64,000 nt of DNA from Onthophagus taurus (lineage: Eukaryota > Arthropoda > Insecta > Coleoptera > Scarabaeidae), in contig NC_091971.1 of NCBI RefSeq assembly GCF_036711975.1, positions 27,287,501 through 27,351,500 on the forward strand, read 5' to 3'. Every line of letters begins with the position of its first letter. Position 1 is the stretch's first letter. The notes below the pieces were generated by a model, which had not been told where the DNA came from, did not search any database, and saw nothing but the letters and a program-made list of their open reading frames with translations. A program made the position numbers and the translations under genes. Positions 54,513-63,403 of the stretch are shown one piece after another.

Positions 54513-55673
54513 TTAACGAATGACTTGCGCTTCCCGTAATTCCTCTATGAGGGATATAATTTCGTTATGATGAGCAGTATGACCTGCTGCTTCGGAAGCA
54601 AGTAGTAAACGCAACCGATCAACTAATTCGTTCACGTCGTCCCAGTATTCGTACTCTTTAATTGCAGCAGGTACTAACAACTTATTTAAGTGACCTGATC
54701 CAGTTTTAGGTTTTGGCCAATATCGAGCCCAGTACACATTTGGTCTTTGACCCAAGGAAATTGGTTTGATTATGTTCACAAACTTTTCATTTTCATCATC
54801 AGTTATGATACTTTTTGAAGCGTCATAATCTCTTTTATGTACATTCGAACGTTGTAAGATATCTTTGTAATTTCTCGCATCTGGTAAAGTAAATTTACCC
54901 GGTTTATTTTTGAATAACAACTCGTATAACCCCGGTGTTCCTGTATACGTAAATTCACCCACCAAAATGTTTTTCCCGTCAAACGTTATTGGTTGATTTG
55001 CGATATACAATCCATCGGTAAGTGCACGAACACCGTAAGTTTGATCGAACTCGTTATTTACATCTACTGTTAAACCCGTAACATAGGTACGTGGTAAGGG
55101 GTCCAGCTGTCCTAAAGCTTCTCGAATAACTGTCTGTTCCATCATTCCCTCCATATTCTCTTTCATGCGCGCCAACTGCTCCCTAGCGTCCCGCTCGTAG
55201 ACATCTAAAGATGTGTCTGACTCACGAACAGAAAACTCAGGTGTAGTATCTCGACCCTCGAACACCTCTTCGTCGCTGAGAAATTGCGGACTCCGTGCGA
55301 GTTCCGGTGAAACATCCATGCTAGCTCCCTGTTTAATGGGTGTTGACGTAACTCTACGTTTAGGTTTCACTCTAGGAGTTTCCAGTTTAAGTCCTTTAGA
55401 AGGTTTCTGCAAGTCAGCCAGTAAGGCTGAGATATCTGGTGACTGCTCCTTTTTCGGGGTAAATAAATCACGTTTTATCCCGAATTTATTGTCGAGCGCT
55501 AATAAATTGACAGTTTGTAATTTTTTGGAAATATCTCTCAGAGGTTCTTTCAGTGGAGCGAGTTGAGCTTCGGCAATGGACTGCTTCTGTTTTATATCTC
55601 CTTTCAAAGTGCGTATTTTATGTTTAACATCTTCTCGCGCAGCTATTAACTGTTGTGCAACATTACGATTCAT
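54513..55673 (-). CDS. Conserved unknown protein, 386 aa (DUF8207-like)
   Basis: ATG at 55673. Residues 1-60 form a charged helix, probably coiled coil (REDVKHKIRTLKGDIKQKQS). Residues 60-200 are low-complexity and Ser/Pro-rich. The C-terminal half holds a conserved block (YGVRALTDGLYIANQPITFD, then FTYTGTPGLYELLFKN). Similar blocks occur in insect proteins under DUF8207, as far as I recall. No enzyme motif is visible. The coiled coil, length and position beside the ATPase are compatible with a virion or packaging protein, but this is inference. Confidence 0.6.
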   Translation of the reverse strand: MNRNVAQQLIAAREDVKHKIRTLKGDIKQKQSIAEAQLAPLKEPLRDISKKLQTVNLLALDNKFGIKRDLFTPKKEQSPDISALLADLQKPSKGLKLETPRVKPKRRVTSTPIKQGASMDVSPELARSPQFLSDEEVFEGRDTTPEFSVRESDTSLDVYERDAREQLARMKENMEGMMEQTVIREALGQLDPLPRTYVTGLTVDVNNEFDQTYGVRALTDGLYIANQPITFDGKNILVGEFTYTGTPGLYELLFKNKPGKFTLPDARNYKDILQRSNVHKRDYDASKSIITDDENEKFVNIIKPISLGQRPNVYWARYWPKPKTGSGHLNKLLVPAAIKEYEYWDDVNELVDRLRLLLASEAAGHTAHHNEIISLIEELREAQVIR

Positions 55674-55736
55674 AGTTCAACGTGATAGTGTAATGATCGC
55701 ACAGAGACTGAGCATGCAGTCGTAAAGTCAATGGTT

Positions 55737-56438
55737 TTACAGTATAATGTACTCATCGAAACCTTTCCGATAGTGTCCGTTATTTTTATCGCAATCTAAA
55801 TCAATAACTAATATACCGTGCGGTGTATCCCAACAAGTTCGACAAATTCTGACAAAATCATCCCACGCAATGTCCCCTAGCAAATGATCGTTGTAAATAT
55901 GTTTCAAGTTAGTGAGATCTTGTTTAAATAAAACTAAAAGGTTGCAATTGTCACGTAAAAGCTGTTTGGAAATGGCGCTATAACTTTGAGCGAGTAAAAA
56001 AGTATCAACGTTTCTATGACGACCGTATGAAAAATATTCCTTGATAATCTGTTGCTCTGTAGGAGCAATATCATCAAAAATAATAATTGAATATTCTTTC
56101 ACCTTTGACGGTGGTAGAAATCGTCCGACATCTGAGTATTCATAATAGCCGCAAGAGCGGATAGGTTTAAGTAATTGTCGTAGAAATTCGTATTTGATTT
56201 GGTAGAGTGAATTAGAGCACAAATATACATTCAAAAAGCGCAACCCGTTGAGAGCTGTCAATAAAGTTAACATTACGTTTGTTTTTCCGGCACCTGAAGA
56301 ACCAATTATCAAACCACGTTTACATTCCCCACCAAATAATTCGCTATGTCGTTTAAATTTATTTGCAGCGAAGTCGTTATGAAGATTACAGATTGGTAGT
56401 GTTAAAGGTTGGCTAACAAACTTAACGTCTTCAACCAT
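55737..56438 (-). CDS. Packaging-type ATPase (A32/FtsK-HerA)
   Basis: 233 aa, ATG at 56438. Walker A GSSGAGKT at residues 46-53 and Walker B SIIIFDD at 117-123, followed by a Gln-containing strand (LLAQSYSA) typical of the A32-like genome-packaging ATPases of Polintons and large DNA viruses. The frame is open. Its presence shows that this element descends from one that packaged DNA into particles. Confidence 0.88.
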   Translation of the reverse strand: MVEDVKFVSQPLTLPICNLHNDFAANKFKRHSELFGGECKRGLIIGSSGAGKTNVMLTLLTALNGLRFLNVYLCSNSLYQIKYEFLRQLLKPIRSCGYYEYSDVGRFLPPSKVKEYSIIIFDDIAPTEQQIIKEYFSYGRHRNVDTFLLAQSYSAISKQLLRDNCNLLVLFKQDLTNLKHIYNDHLLGDIAWDDFVRICRTCWDTPHGILVIDLDCDKNNGHYRKGFDEYIIL

Positions 56439-56988
56439 GCTGACGGGAGATTAACAAGAAATGAAGTCGTAGTAGAAAACAATGTTTATTTTATCATAAA
56501 ATGTAGCATACAAAAAATTTCAGCAGATTATTTATCATCATTGTTTCAAAATAATGGTTTACAACACTTTAACTATATAAACTGTTAACATTGAGTTTGA
56601 AAGTTATTTAAAGCGTGCGTAATATTACACAATATTTATTTTACAATAAGACGTGGTATACATAAATTTACAAAATTATTTATTATCATGATTTCAAAAG
56701 TATCTGTATGGTTGATGTAGTAGAACCACCAGTGGGTTATTCACATACAGAGGTTATGTGATTAAACAAAATAAAGCAGTGTAAGTCACAGTACAATTTA
56801 CACTACTTAGTATTTAATTAACAATAAGTAGATACGGTAAATATTCAAATAAATAATTAATAATACATATAAACAAAAGCATGGGAGCGGAAAAGGTGAA
56901 AAGGAAGCGAACTTGTCATCATCAATTCAAACGATTTTCAGTATCATACAAGGATGGTGTACAAATTTGAAAAACCACCTACAACATA
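56439..56988. other. Intergenic gap in Maverick copy 2
   Basis: AT-rich, no gene seen. It lies upstream of the ATPase and downstream of the zinc-ribbon-like protein, so it may hold the ATPase promoter. No distinctive motif found. Confidence 0.5.
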
Positions 56989-57549
56989 TTAGTTGCTGAG
57001 ACATCCCTCCGACAATTCCTCAGTACTTTGATCCTCCTCAAGTTGTGGTTTAAAACAGACTCGAAACAAAGACACACGACAACACATCGCACACCAATAT
57101 TTTTTATTTAAAATAATAGTCTGCAATCGTTCAGAAGATGCATACTTTATTTTCGAGCGCAATTTCACACGACAATCCAGTTGTAAAACGTTCGTTATAC
57201 TAATATGGTGTAGGCGGCGTCGACAACGATAGCAAAGGTTGCCCAAATGTGATTCATAAAAAACATACCTTGCTTGATACTGAAGACCCACTCCGAAAGT
57301 TGAACTCCAATCAACCGGAGAACCGTGGAACAACTTATGTACGGTGCCTTGCGACATCTTCTTTCCAAAGTGTTCCACGGTGGGGAAGCAAACCTCCCCA
57401 AGATTGATTCGATCGCCCTTTCGGGATATTCGACGCCAGAAGCATATGTCCCAGCTGTACATTACGTTTAGTAGTAGAATCTTTGGTAAAACATCTACTA
57501 ACCGCAACGTACGGTCTTTACGGGAAATCGTCGAATTAACGCTCTCCAT
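56989..57549 (-). CDS. Unknown protein with Cys pairs (zinc-ribbon-like), 186 aa
   Basis: First ATG at 57549; a TTG-started extension to 57585 is possible. It contains NLCYRCRRRLHHI and WCAMCCRVSLF, two CxxC pairs about 50 residues apart that could bind zinc. The N-terminal half is basic with aromatic patches (MYSWDICFWRR, VEHFGKKM). I do not know the family. The frame is intact and lies on the operon-like minus strand of the element. Confidence 0.55.
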   Translation of the reverse strand: MESVNSTISRKDRTLRLVDVLPKILLLNVMYSWDICFWRRISRKGDRINLGEVCFPTVEHFGKKMSQGTVHKLFHGSPVDWSSTFGVGLQYQARYVFYESHLGNLCYRCRRRLHHISITNVLQLDCRVKLRSKIKYASSERLQTIILNKKYWCAMCCRVSLFRVCFKPQLEEDQSTEELSEGCLSN

Positions 57550-57618
57550 AGCCAACTGCTGCAACGTTAACACTGCAAGAGACAAAAAAACTGAACGAGC
57601 TTCAAAAGAAAAACGCTA

Positions 57619-58467
57619 TTAACCGTTGTCAGGCAGCAGCCTGAGAAGGGACTTATACAGGTTAATTTTGGTGTTGTACATGTTAAGGATGTTTGAAGAA
57701 GCAGCAAAGCAGACGGTGGGATTCTGGTTTACTGCATCCAACGCGTTCACGAAGTGGCGCTTATGACGTTCCAAAGTCGTCACTTTGGTTTGCAATTGAG
57801 GTTTCAAGCCCAAGATGAAAAAATCCTCTTGGGACAAAAGACTGCTTGCCAAGTTGGTTGTTGAATGCAGAAACGCATCAACCCATGGGTCGGGATGTGC
57901 GGTATTTACAGCTGGAAGATTTTGCCTCTGCGGGATAGTAGGGATAGGTAAAGGTGGTGGGAACACCACATTTTGTGGTGGGATAGTTGTGATAGGTGGC
58001 GGGCTGTCACGGATGTCGATGGTCACCTCTGGCGGAGATGTAACCACCGTTGCAGGTCTGGTTACTGTAGCGAGTGTAGGTACTCTTCGTGTGTTACGGG
58101 GAGGTTTGGCTAATGCGTTGCGCAGCAATCTACAGGAGTCTTGTGAAGCAGGAGAAGGGTTTGGGCGGGTAGTTTGTTTCACGCAACCCCTTGACAACAA
58201 GTTGACGCGTTTTTCTATACGGCGGGATGTGTACCGTATGGGTCCACTCGAGAAGACAGGCGAAACACATATCCTATCGGAGGGTTGGGATACGTCTTCC
58301 GTCGCTGGTACAGACGGTGCCGCAAGCACCTGGTTTTCAGCAGGTGCTTGACTTGTGACATCCGTATGTACAATATCTGGAAGTGGTTGTACCACGTCGG
58401 TGTGATTGGTAGCAGGTTCAGGTGGCACAACAACTTCCTGATATGTTCCTTCTTCTCCTATCTCCAT
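57619..58467 (-). CDS. Pro-rich unknown protein, 282 aa
   Basis: ATG at 58467. Residues 1-200 are Pro/Thr/Val-rich and probably disordered (VVVPPEPATNH, PPPITTIPPQN). The last 80 residues (VDAFLHSTTNLASSLLSQED, RHKRHFVNALDAVNQNP) look helical. No motif recognised. The disordered-then-helical layout may suit an adaptor or minor structural protein, which is only a guess. Confidence 0.5.
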   Translation of the reverse strand: MEIGEEGTYQEVVVPPEPATNHTDVVQPLPDIVHTDVTSQAPAENQVLAAPSVPATEDVSQPSDRICVSPVFSSGPIRYTSRRIEKRVNLLSRGCVKQTTRPNPSPASQDSCRLLRNALAKPPRNTRRVPTLATVTRPATVVTSPPEVTIDIRDSPPPITTIPPQNVVFPPPLPIPTIPQRQNLPAVNTAHPDPWVDAFLHSTTNLASSLLSQEDFFILGLKPQLQTKVTTLERHKRHFVNALDAVNQNPTVCFAASSNILNMYNTKINLYKSLLRLLPDNG

Positions 58468-58542
58468 ACTGATGCGAGTTAAGCCGTAGGACAACAAGGT
58501 TGGACTGGTGGTAACAATCGCACCATTGTCGTTCCCTGGCTG

Positions 58543-58776
58543 TTACCGGAGCTCATTCATTATTTGCTCGTACAGTGGTGGGTCTGTTGTGAAATCCTGC
58601 ATGGTACGACTCAAACCGTCAAAGTTGCCGCTGCAATATAATGGTAACGACGGTAGGCTTGACTCAACAACATTCGTACTGTCGTTATTGCGTGGCAGCA
58701 CGGCAACCAGTGGGTCGGTCATACCATCGGTATTATCGCTTGCACGAGCGTGGCTGTTACCAATTAAGTGAAGCAT
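58543..58776 (-). CDS. Small unknown protein, 77 aa
   Basis: ATG at 58776. Acidic, Ser/Asn-rich, with DNTDGMTDPLVAVLPRNN and a C-terminal PPLYEQIMNEL. The PPLY segment is a PPxY late-domain-type motif, which some enveloped viruses use to recruit host budding factors. With one tetrapeptide this is weak. No known family. Confidence 0.4.
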   Translation of the reverse strand: MLHLIGNSHARASDNTDGMTDPLVAVLPRNNDSTNVVESSLPSLPLYCSGNFDGLSRTMQDFTTDPPLYEQIMNELR

Positions 58777-58825
58777 AATGGGAAAGACTTCAAGGAATCA
58801 AAAGGGTTACAAAAAATTTGGATTA

Positions 58826-59117
58826 TTTTATTAAAATTATACGTTCGCTCACGTCTGACAAGTTTGCAATGCGCTGAAGAACCACTTTTCTCAGCGTATA
58901 ACAATTAATGTCTGAAATCATCACAAACATACATGAAGAAAACCGATAAAAATTGTATTGATGTAACTTACTTTTCAAATGGTTTTCTATCACGTCTGAC
59001 AGGTTTGCAATGCGCTGAAGAACCACTTTTCTCAGCGTATAACAATTAATACCTGAAATCATCACAAACATACATGAAGAAAACCGATAAAAATTGTATT
59101 GATGTAACTTACTTTTC
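58826..59117 (-). repeat. Tandem exon-intron cassette, unit 141 bp
   Basis: Two copies of a 141 bp unit (starts of ACGTCTGACA at 58851 and 58992). Each unit has an acceptor-like TGATGATTTCAG and a donor-like AAAAGTAAGT (GT at about 59115 and 58975). The exon between them encodes NCYTLRKVVLQRIANLSDV and then ENHLK. Introns would be about 60 bp, like the other introns in the Maverick copies. The whole stretch is also open as one frame because 141 is divisible by three. Confidence 0.6.
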
Positions 59118-59320
59118 AAATGGTTTTCTAGCAGAAGGCGATTTCTTCGTGGTCGGAAAAACACAGTTTTTAACAAAATCCGTTATTATCGTAAACACAC
59201 TTTTTAAGGAATTATCGTCTTTTGTACTCTACTATATCACTCAGCGACTGCTGTACACGGAGTAACCCACTTTCCACTACCTTTAAGTACGGGTTAGTGA
59301 ACAGGTATTTGTCCGGTCAA

Positions 59321-59518
59321 CTGTCTGGGAATGCGAGGTCGTTCAGGTCTTCTCCTTGTTATCGCCTGTGACTGAAGGGGAGGTCATACTGTCTGGGAAT
59401 GCGAGGTTGTCCAGGTCTTCTCCTTGTTATCGCCTGTGGCCCAAGGGGAGGTCATACTGTCTGAGAATGCGAGGTCGTTCGGACCTTATCTTCGCCCGTG
59501 ACTCAAGGGGAGGTCACA
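59321..59518. repeat. Tandem repeat, 68 bp x 3
   Basis: Three copies of a unit beginning CTGTCTG(G/A)GAATGCGAGGT and ending AAGGGGAGGTCA, at 59321-59388, 59389-59456 and 59457-59518. GC-richer than its surroundings. It lies just downstream of the phospholipase gene. Confidence 0.9.
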
Positions 59519-59576
59519 ATCCCCCCTCCTCCCCTCCCCTCCCTCAACTCCCCCCCCCCCCCCCTCACCCCACCGT
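59519..59576. repeat. C-rich low-complexity tract
   Basis: Pyrimidine-only run with a block of 16 C. It overlaps the final codons of the phospholipase gene (stop at 59565-59567). Confidence 0.85.
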
Positions 59577-60050
59577 ATTCGTACTGTTGGTCTGTGCAAT
59601 CGCTCGCCGCACTAAGTTCATTGCCTGCGTAAACGACAACTTACCGCCACGTTTCAACTTCTGACGAGTTGTCCCTCTACGTCTTAGGGCACGAATTTGC
59701 ATTCCCATACCCATTATTGTTTTTCCTTTCATTATCGTTGACACTAACGCCGACGATAGTCGCTCTCCTAAGCTTGCGTCTTTACTTCTCAACCGCTCTT
59801 TCGCTGTCTTATACAACTCTTTATCGGCTATGTGTCGCTCAGCTAAATTCGATGTCGCTGCGTAGGCAATATCATGCTTTTTACAGGCGTCGTCTAATTT
59901 ATTCACTCCCTGATCTCCACGAATTAATCTCTTTACCAATTTGGTTCCCGGACCGCAATAATTATAACCTGGCAAATGTAGTTCTATCGGAAGCTTATTG
60001 ATTAATGTATTCACAATACCTCGACCAGACCGTTTGCTTGATCGATGCAT
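59565..60050 (-). CDS. Parvovirus VP1-type phospholipase A2 protein
   Basis: 161 aa, ATG at 60050. Residues 24-63 match the parvovirus VP1-unique phospholipase A2: LPGYNYCGPGT (calcium-binding loop YxGxG, residues 31-35), Asp54 and the catalytic dyad KKHDIAY (His59-Asp60, Tyr63). In parvoviruses this domain is fused to the capsid and opens endosomes. Here it stands alone, with a basic tail (RALRRRGTTRQKLKRGG) that could bind DNA or act as a nuclear signal, and a short hydrophobic Met-rich stretch. No capsid fold follows. Confidence 0.85.
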   Translation of the reverse strand: MHRSSKRSGRGIVNTLINKLPIELHLPGYNYCGPGTKLVKRLIRGDQGVNKLDDACKKHDIAYAATSNLAERHIADKELYKTAKERLRSKDASLGERLSSALVSTIMKGKTIMGMGMQIRALRRRGTTRQKLKRGGKLSFTQAMNLVRRAIAQTNSTNTVG

Positions 60051-60165
60051 ACTGTTTCACTGTCCTAACATTCATACCATTATATTTAATAGCTTTCGCA
60101 CATTATTCGGTGAATATTGGATGGTTAATAATACGCTCACATTTGAAAAAAAATATTTATTTATT

Positions 60166-60393
60166 TTAAGTCATTACATATTTAAATCTTTCATGAAAAA
60201 TCTTATTTCTAAATTCGCTGCTTAAGTAGTACAGGTGTAACATATCATTTACATAACTTTTTCTATTCTTAAATCTAAGACGATCTAAATACATTTCCTC
60301 CCAATTACACTTTCGTGATTGTCTATACGCATAAGTCCATGCATACATTCTATGCATCTCATTTTTACTCTCATCAATCCGCACCTTACCCAT
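60166..60393 (-). CDS. Small basic unknown protein, 75 aa
   Basis: ATG at 60393. Basic and aromatic-rich: MHRMYAWTYAYRQSRKCNWE, LRFKNRKSY, then MLHLYYLSSEFRNKIF. It begins 5 bp after the stop of the upstream partial frame. Not recognised. Confidence 0.4.
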   Translation of the reverse strand: MGKVRIDESKNEMHRMYAWTYAYRQSRKCNWEEMYLDRLRFKNRKSYVNDMLHLYYLSSEFRNKIFHERFKYVMT

Positions 60394-60397
60394 GTCT

Positions 60398-60736
60398 TTA
60401 TTGATTGTGAAATAATTTAAACAAATCTACATCCAACAAGATTTTATCGAAATTGTACAACATCACTTCCTTACTTATACATATTTGTTCAGAACACGAT
60501 TCATTGAGCATCGTTAACATATTACGTTTCACATCTCCATCCATTGCAGCTAACGCGTTTATAACACTATCATTATATGCTTTGTAATTCACAGTTCTCA
60601 ATAATTTCAGTCGAGTTGCTACTAAATCTGCTACGTTCCAAAGCTCATGCAACGATTCATATGCAATATATACATATTCTCCACCCCTCTCCAACTTTAA
60701 AATCTTGCAAACGTTTTCCATCCAATCGCACGATAT
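60398..60736 (-). pseudogene. Unknown Maverick protein, 5' end lost
   Basis: Frame open on the minus strand from the MITE junction at 60736; the first internal ATG is at 60721. Helical-looking sequence (YIAYESLHELWNVADLVATR, NYKAYNDSVINALAAMDGD) ending at 60398. Codons above 60736 derive from inserted DNA (ACAGGATGTCCCACG), so the true N-terminus is missing or displaced. Not recognised. Confidence 0.4.
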
Positions 60737-61162
60737 ACAGGATGTCCCACGACGAACTGCGTCGATCGATATAGGAGAAACTATGAGTAGTATCTTTCTG
60801 AAAATTTGTAGGTGCACTTATGTCGATATGCCCAACTCACCTAAAATATTTTCAAGATTGTCGCACTTCCGGTTATACCGGAAGTAGACAACAACTTCGT
60901 TATTTTAAATGGAACCACCTATATATTATTACATATTTAGATTCTACGTCCGATTTTAATTAACTTTTACTTAAACATCTTATATAAAATTCTTACCCGT
61001 TTCTGAAATATTTACAAATTTATGTAAAAAAATTACCTATGCAGGCTTGTATGTTATGTGTATTTCTGCTAACACTGTTAAGTATTTGTTATATCTGATG
61101 AAAGGAATTTGAAGAAGAGACTATAGCTTAACTTTTGGTAGCTCATATGTTGTCCTACTACA
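60737..61162. mobile_element. Probable mariner-type MITE
   Basis: TA followed by CAGGATGTCCCACGACG at 60737 and, about 180 bp on, AAATGGAACCACCTATATA at 60907, a diverged inverted match of such ends. No coding potential. The outer limit is uncertain; the stretch to 61162 holds nothing else recognised. Confidence 0.4.
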
Positions 61163-61448
61163 TACAGGGTGTTCAAAAAAAGCTGCCAAATATTTATATA
61201 AGAAAAAGCGAAAAACTCAAAAAAATTAAATGGAAACCATATATTGTTTTAATTGTATCTGAATCTACATTAAAAATAAAGGTAACTTTATGTAAGGTTC
61301 CCTATATCTAACTATCGCCGTTTCTTTGTAATTTTCGTTTTAAATAGTTTAAGATTATTCAAAACAATTTTGTGTCAAAGACGGCCATGACTACCGAGAA
61401 ACAAATGAAGGTAACACAAATGTCATTATATCATTTATAAAATTCACT

Positions 61449-62604
61449 ATGCCCGCACGTTTAAATTATACTAATGAAGATTATCTAAATCTATTTATTA
61501 TCTATGGAGAATGTAACAAAGTTTTAACAAGAACATGCGATACATTTGCTGCTCGATATCCGCAAAAACGGAAACCATCCCCGAATACCTTGAAACAAAT
61601 AATTTATAACTTCAAGACACATGGTTCCGTAAAAGGAAAAGTTCTCAAAAAGAAGCCTATTGTAGATAATGAAAATGTGGAAATCGCTGTTTTAGGATAT
61701 TTCAATGCATATCCGACAATATCTCTCAGACAAGTTTCAAAAGAATCTGGACTTTCCAAAAGCTCAATCCACAGAATTTTGAAAAAACATAAGTATCATC
61801 CGTATTCAATTTCCATAGTGCAACATTTAAGAGATACTGACTTCGCAAGAAGAGTGAATTTTTGTGAATTTATTTTAACTGAACACTATGGAAATAATCA
61901 ATTTTTGGACAATATTATTTGGTCTGACAGGGCAAAATTTACCAAAAATGGTTTGTTTAATAGACATAATTCGCATTATTGGAGTGATTCTAATCCTCAC
62001 AAATTTACGACGAGTAATTTTCAAGGAAGCTGACAATTCAATGTCTACTGCGCTATAAGAAACGATAGAGTAGTAGCGTTGCATTTTTATGAGGAAAATC
62101 TAAATGGTAAATAATTAAGAAATAATTGGTATAACGAATAATTTACAATTAATTTTAATTGCTGCAATTAATTTTTTTCTAGGCGAAAGATATTTAAACA
62201 TTTTACGAAATTTTGATACTAATTATTTAGAAAATTTACCTCTGGTTGAATTAACACAAATTTTTTACCAACACGATGGAGCGCCTCCGCACAACGGCTA
62301 TTTAGTTAGCAATTTCCTCGAAAATATATTTAATGGCCAATGGATTGCTAATAATGGACCTTTCTTGTGGCCACCTAGATCACCTGATTTGTCGGTTTTA
62401 GATTACTTTATATGGGGTACTATCAAAAATCAAGTTTATAGCACGACATTGACCACTCAGGAAAATTGTATGGAAAGAGTGCGAAATGCGTTCAATAACT
62501 TAAATCCAGATTTTTTGAGAAAGGCTACCCATCAACAAGTCATCTTGCGATGCGAAAAATGTTTAGAAGTTCAAGGGAAAAATTTTGAACATTTATTAAA
62601 GTAG
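61449..62604 (+). pseudogene. Mariner-type transposase, DD41D, one stop
   Basis: ATG at 61449. Helix-turn-helix regions (EDYLNLFIIYGECN; SLRQVSKESGLSKSSIHRIL), first Asp in IIWSDRAKF (Arg where many relatives have Glu), a TGA at 62031-62033, an intron of about 77 bp (GTAAATAATT to TTTTTTCTAG, about 62107-62183), second Asp in YQHDGAPPH and third in SPDLSVLDYF. I count 41 residues between the second and third Asp, the same as in the element at 9642. Confidence 0.82.
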
Positions 62605-62654
62605 AGTTAGTTTTCTCATACTTAGTACGTTAAATACAAATTACTTAATACATA

Positions 62655-63110
62655 ATTTGTCATACTTTCATTTGTTTCTCGGGAGATTGTTTAAAATGTT
62701 GAAGTTATGAATTATTTGTTTTAAGGTATTCGGGGATGGTTTGCGTTTTCGCGGATATCGAGCAGCAAATGTATCGCATGTTCTTGTTAAAACTTTGTTA
62801 CATTCTCCATAAATAATAAATAGATTTAGATAATCTTCATTAGTATAATTTAAACGTGCGGGCATAGTGAATTTTATAAATGATATAATGACATTTGTGT
62901 TACCTTCATTTGTTTCTCGGTAGTCATCGCCGTCTTTGACACAAAATTGTTTTGAATAATCTTAAACTATTTAAAACGAAAATTACAAAGAAACGGCGAT
63001 AGTTAGATATAGGGAACCTTACATAAAGTTACCTTTATTTTTAATGTAGATTCAGATACAATTAAAAAAATATATGGTTTCCATTTAATTTTTTTGAGTT
63101 TTTCGTTTTT
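62655..63110 (-). repeat. Inverted copy of the mariner 5' part
   Basis: Minus-strand sequence matches 61194-61635: the first 56 codons of the transposase (MPARLNYTNEDYLNLFIIYG onward) and its leader. It differs at a few positions, for example PQKRK versus PRKRK. It then runs into T-rich sequence. Confidence 0.85.
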
Positions 63111-63403
63111 TTTTGTTTTTTTCGTTTTTTTTTTTTTTTTTTCAGCTTCGGACTTATGCTCGCTTTTTTGGACACCGCCTGTTGAACCTCGAGACTTCTC
63201 TTCGGTGCTTTTGTATATTGTTGTCTGGAACCCACTAAGTATATATATAACATTAATACTTCTGCTGTAAGACAAGTGTTTATGGACTTACTTGTTCTGC
63301 GTTGTTATGTCACCACTACGTCGGATGATTTCAATGAAACTAATCTTTTATGAACCTCACTTGCTATTTATGCACATCATTTTAGGTGGGGACGTCACGG
63401 TCA

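Larger units (their letters stand above)
61163..63183 (+). mobile_element. Tc1/mariner element (DD41D group) with inverted partial copy
   Basis: Left end ACAGGGTGTTCAAAAAAAGC at 61164. A diverged match to its inverse (GCTTTTTTGGACACCGCCTG) lies at about 63163-63182. The transposase is at 61449-62604. From about 62655 to 63110, the first 440 bp of the element recur in inverted orientation. It is inserted in Maverick copy 2. Confidence 0.75.

Noticed and set aside
54513..55673. 386 aa protein as the Maverick major capsid
   Set aside because: It has a coiled-coil start and a low-complexity middle, and is shorter than double-jelly-roll capsids. I could see no jelly-roll pattern, so I left it unassigned.
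57815..58351. 178 aa frame on plus inside the Maverick
   Set aside because: Antisense of the Pro-rich gene on minus; Gly/Val-rich as expected from reversed Pro/Thr codons.
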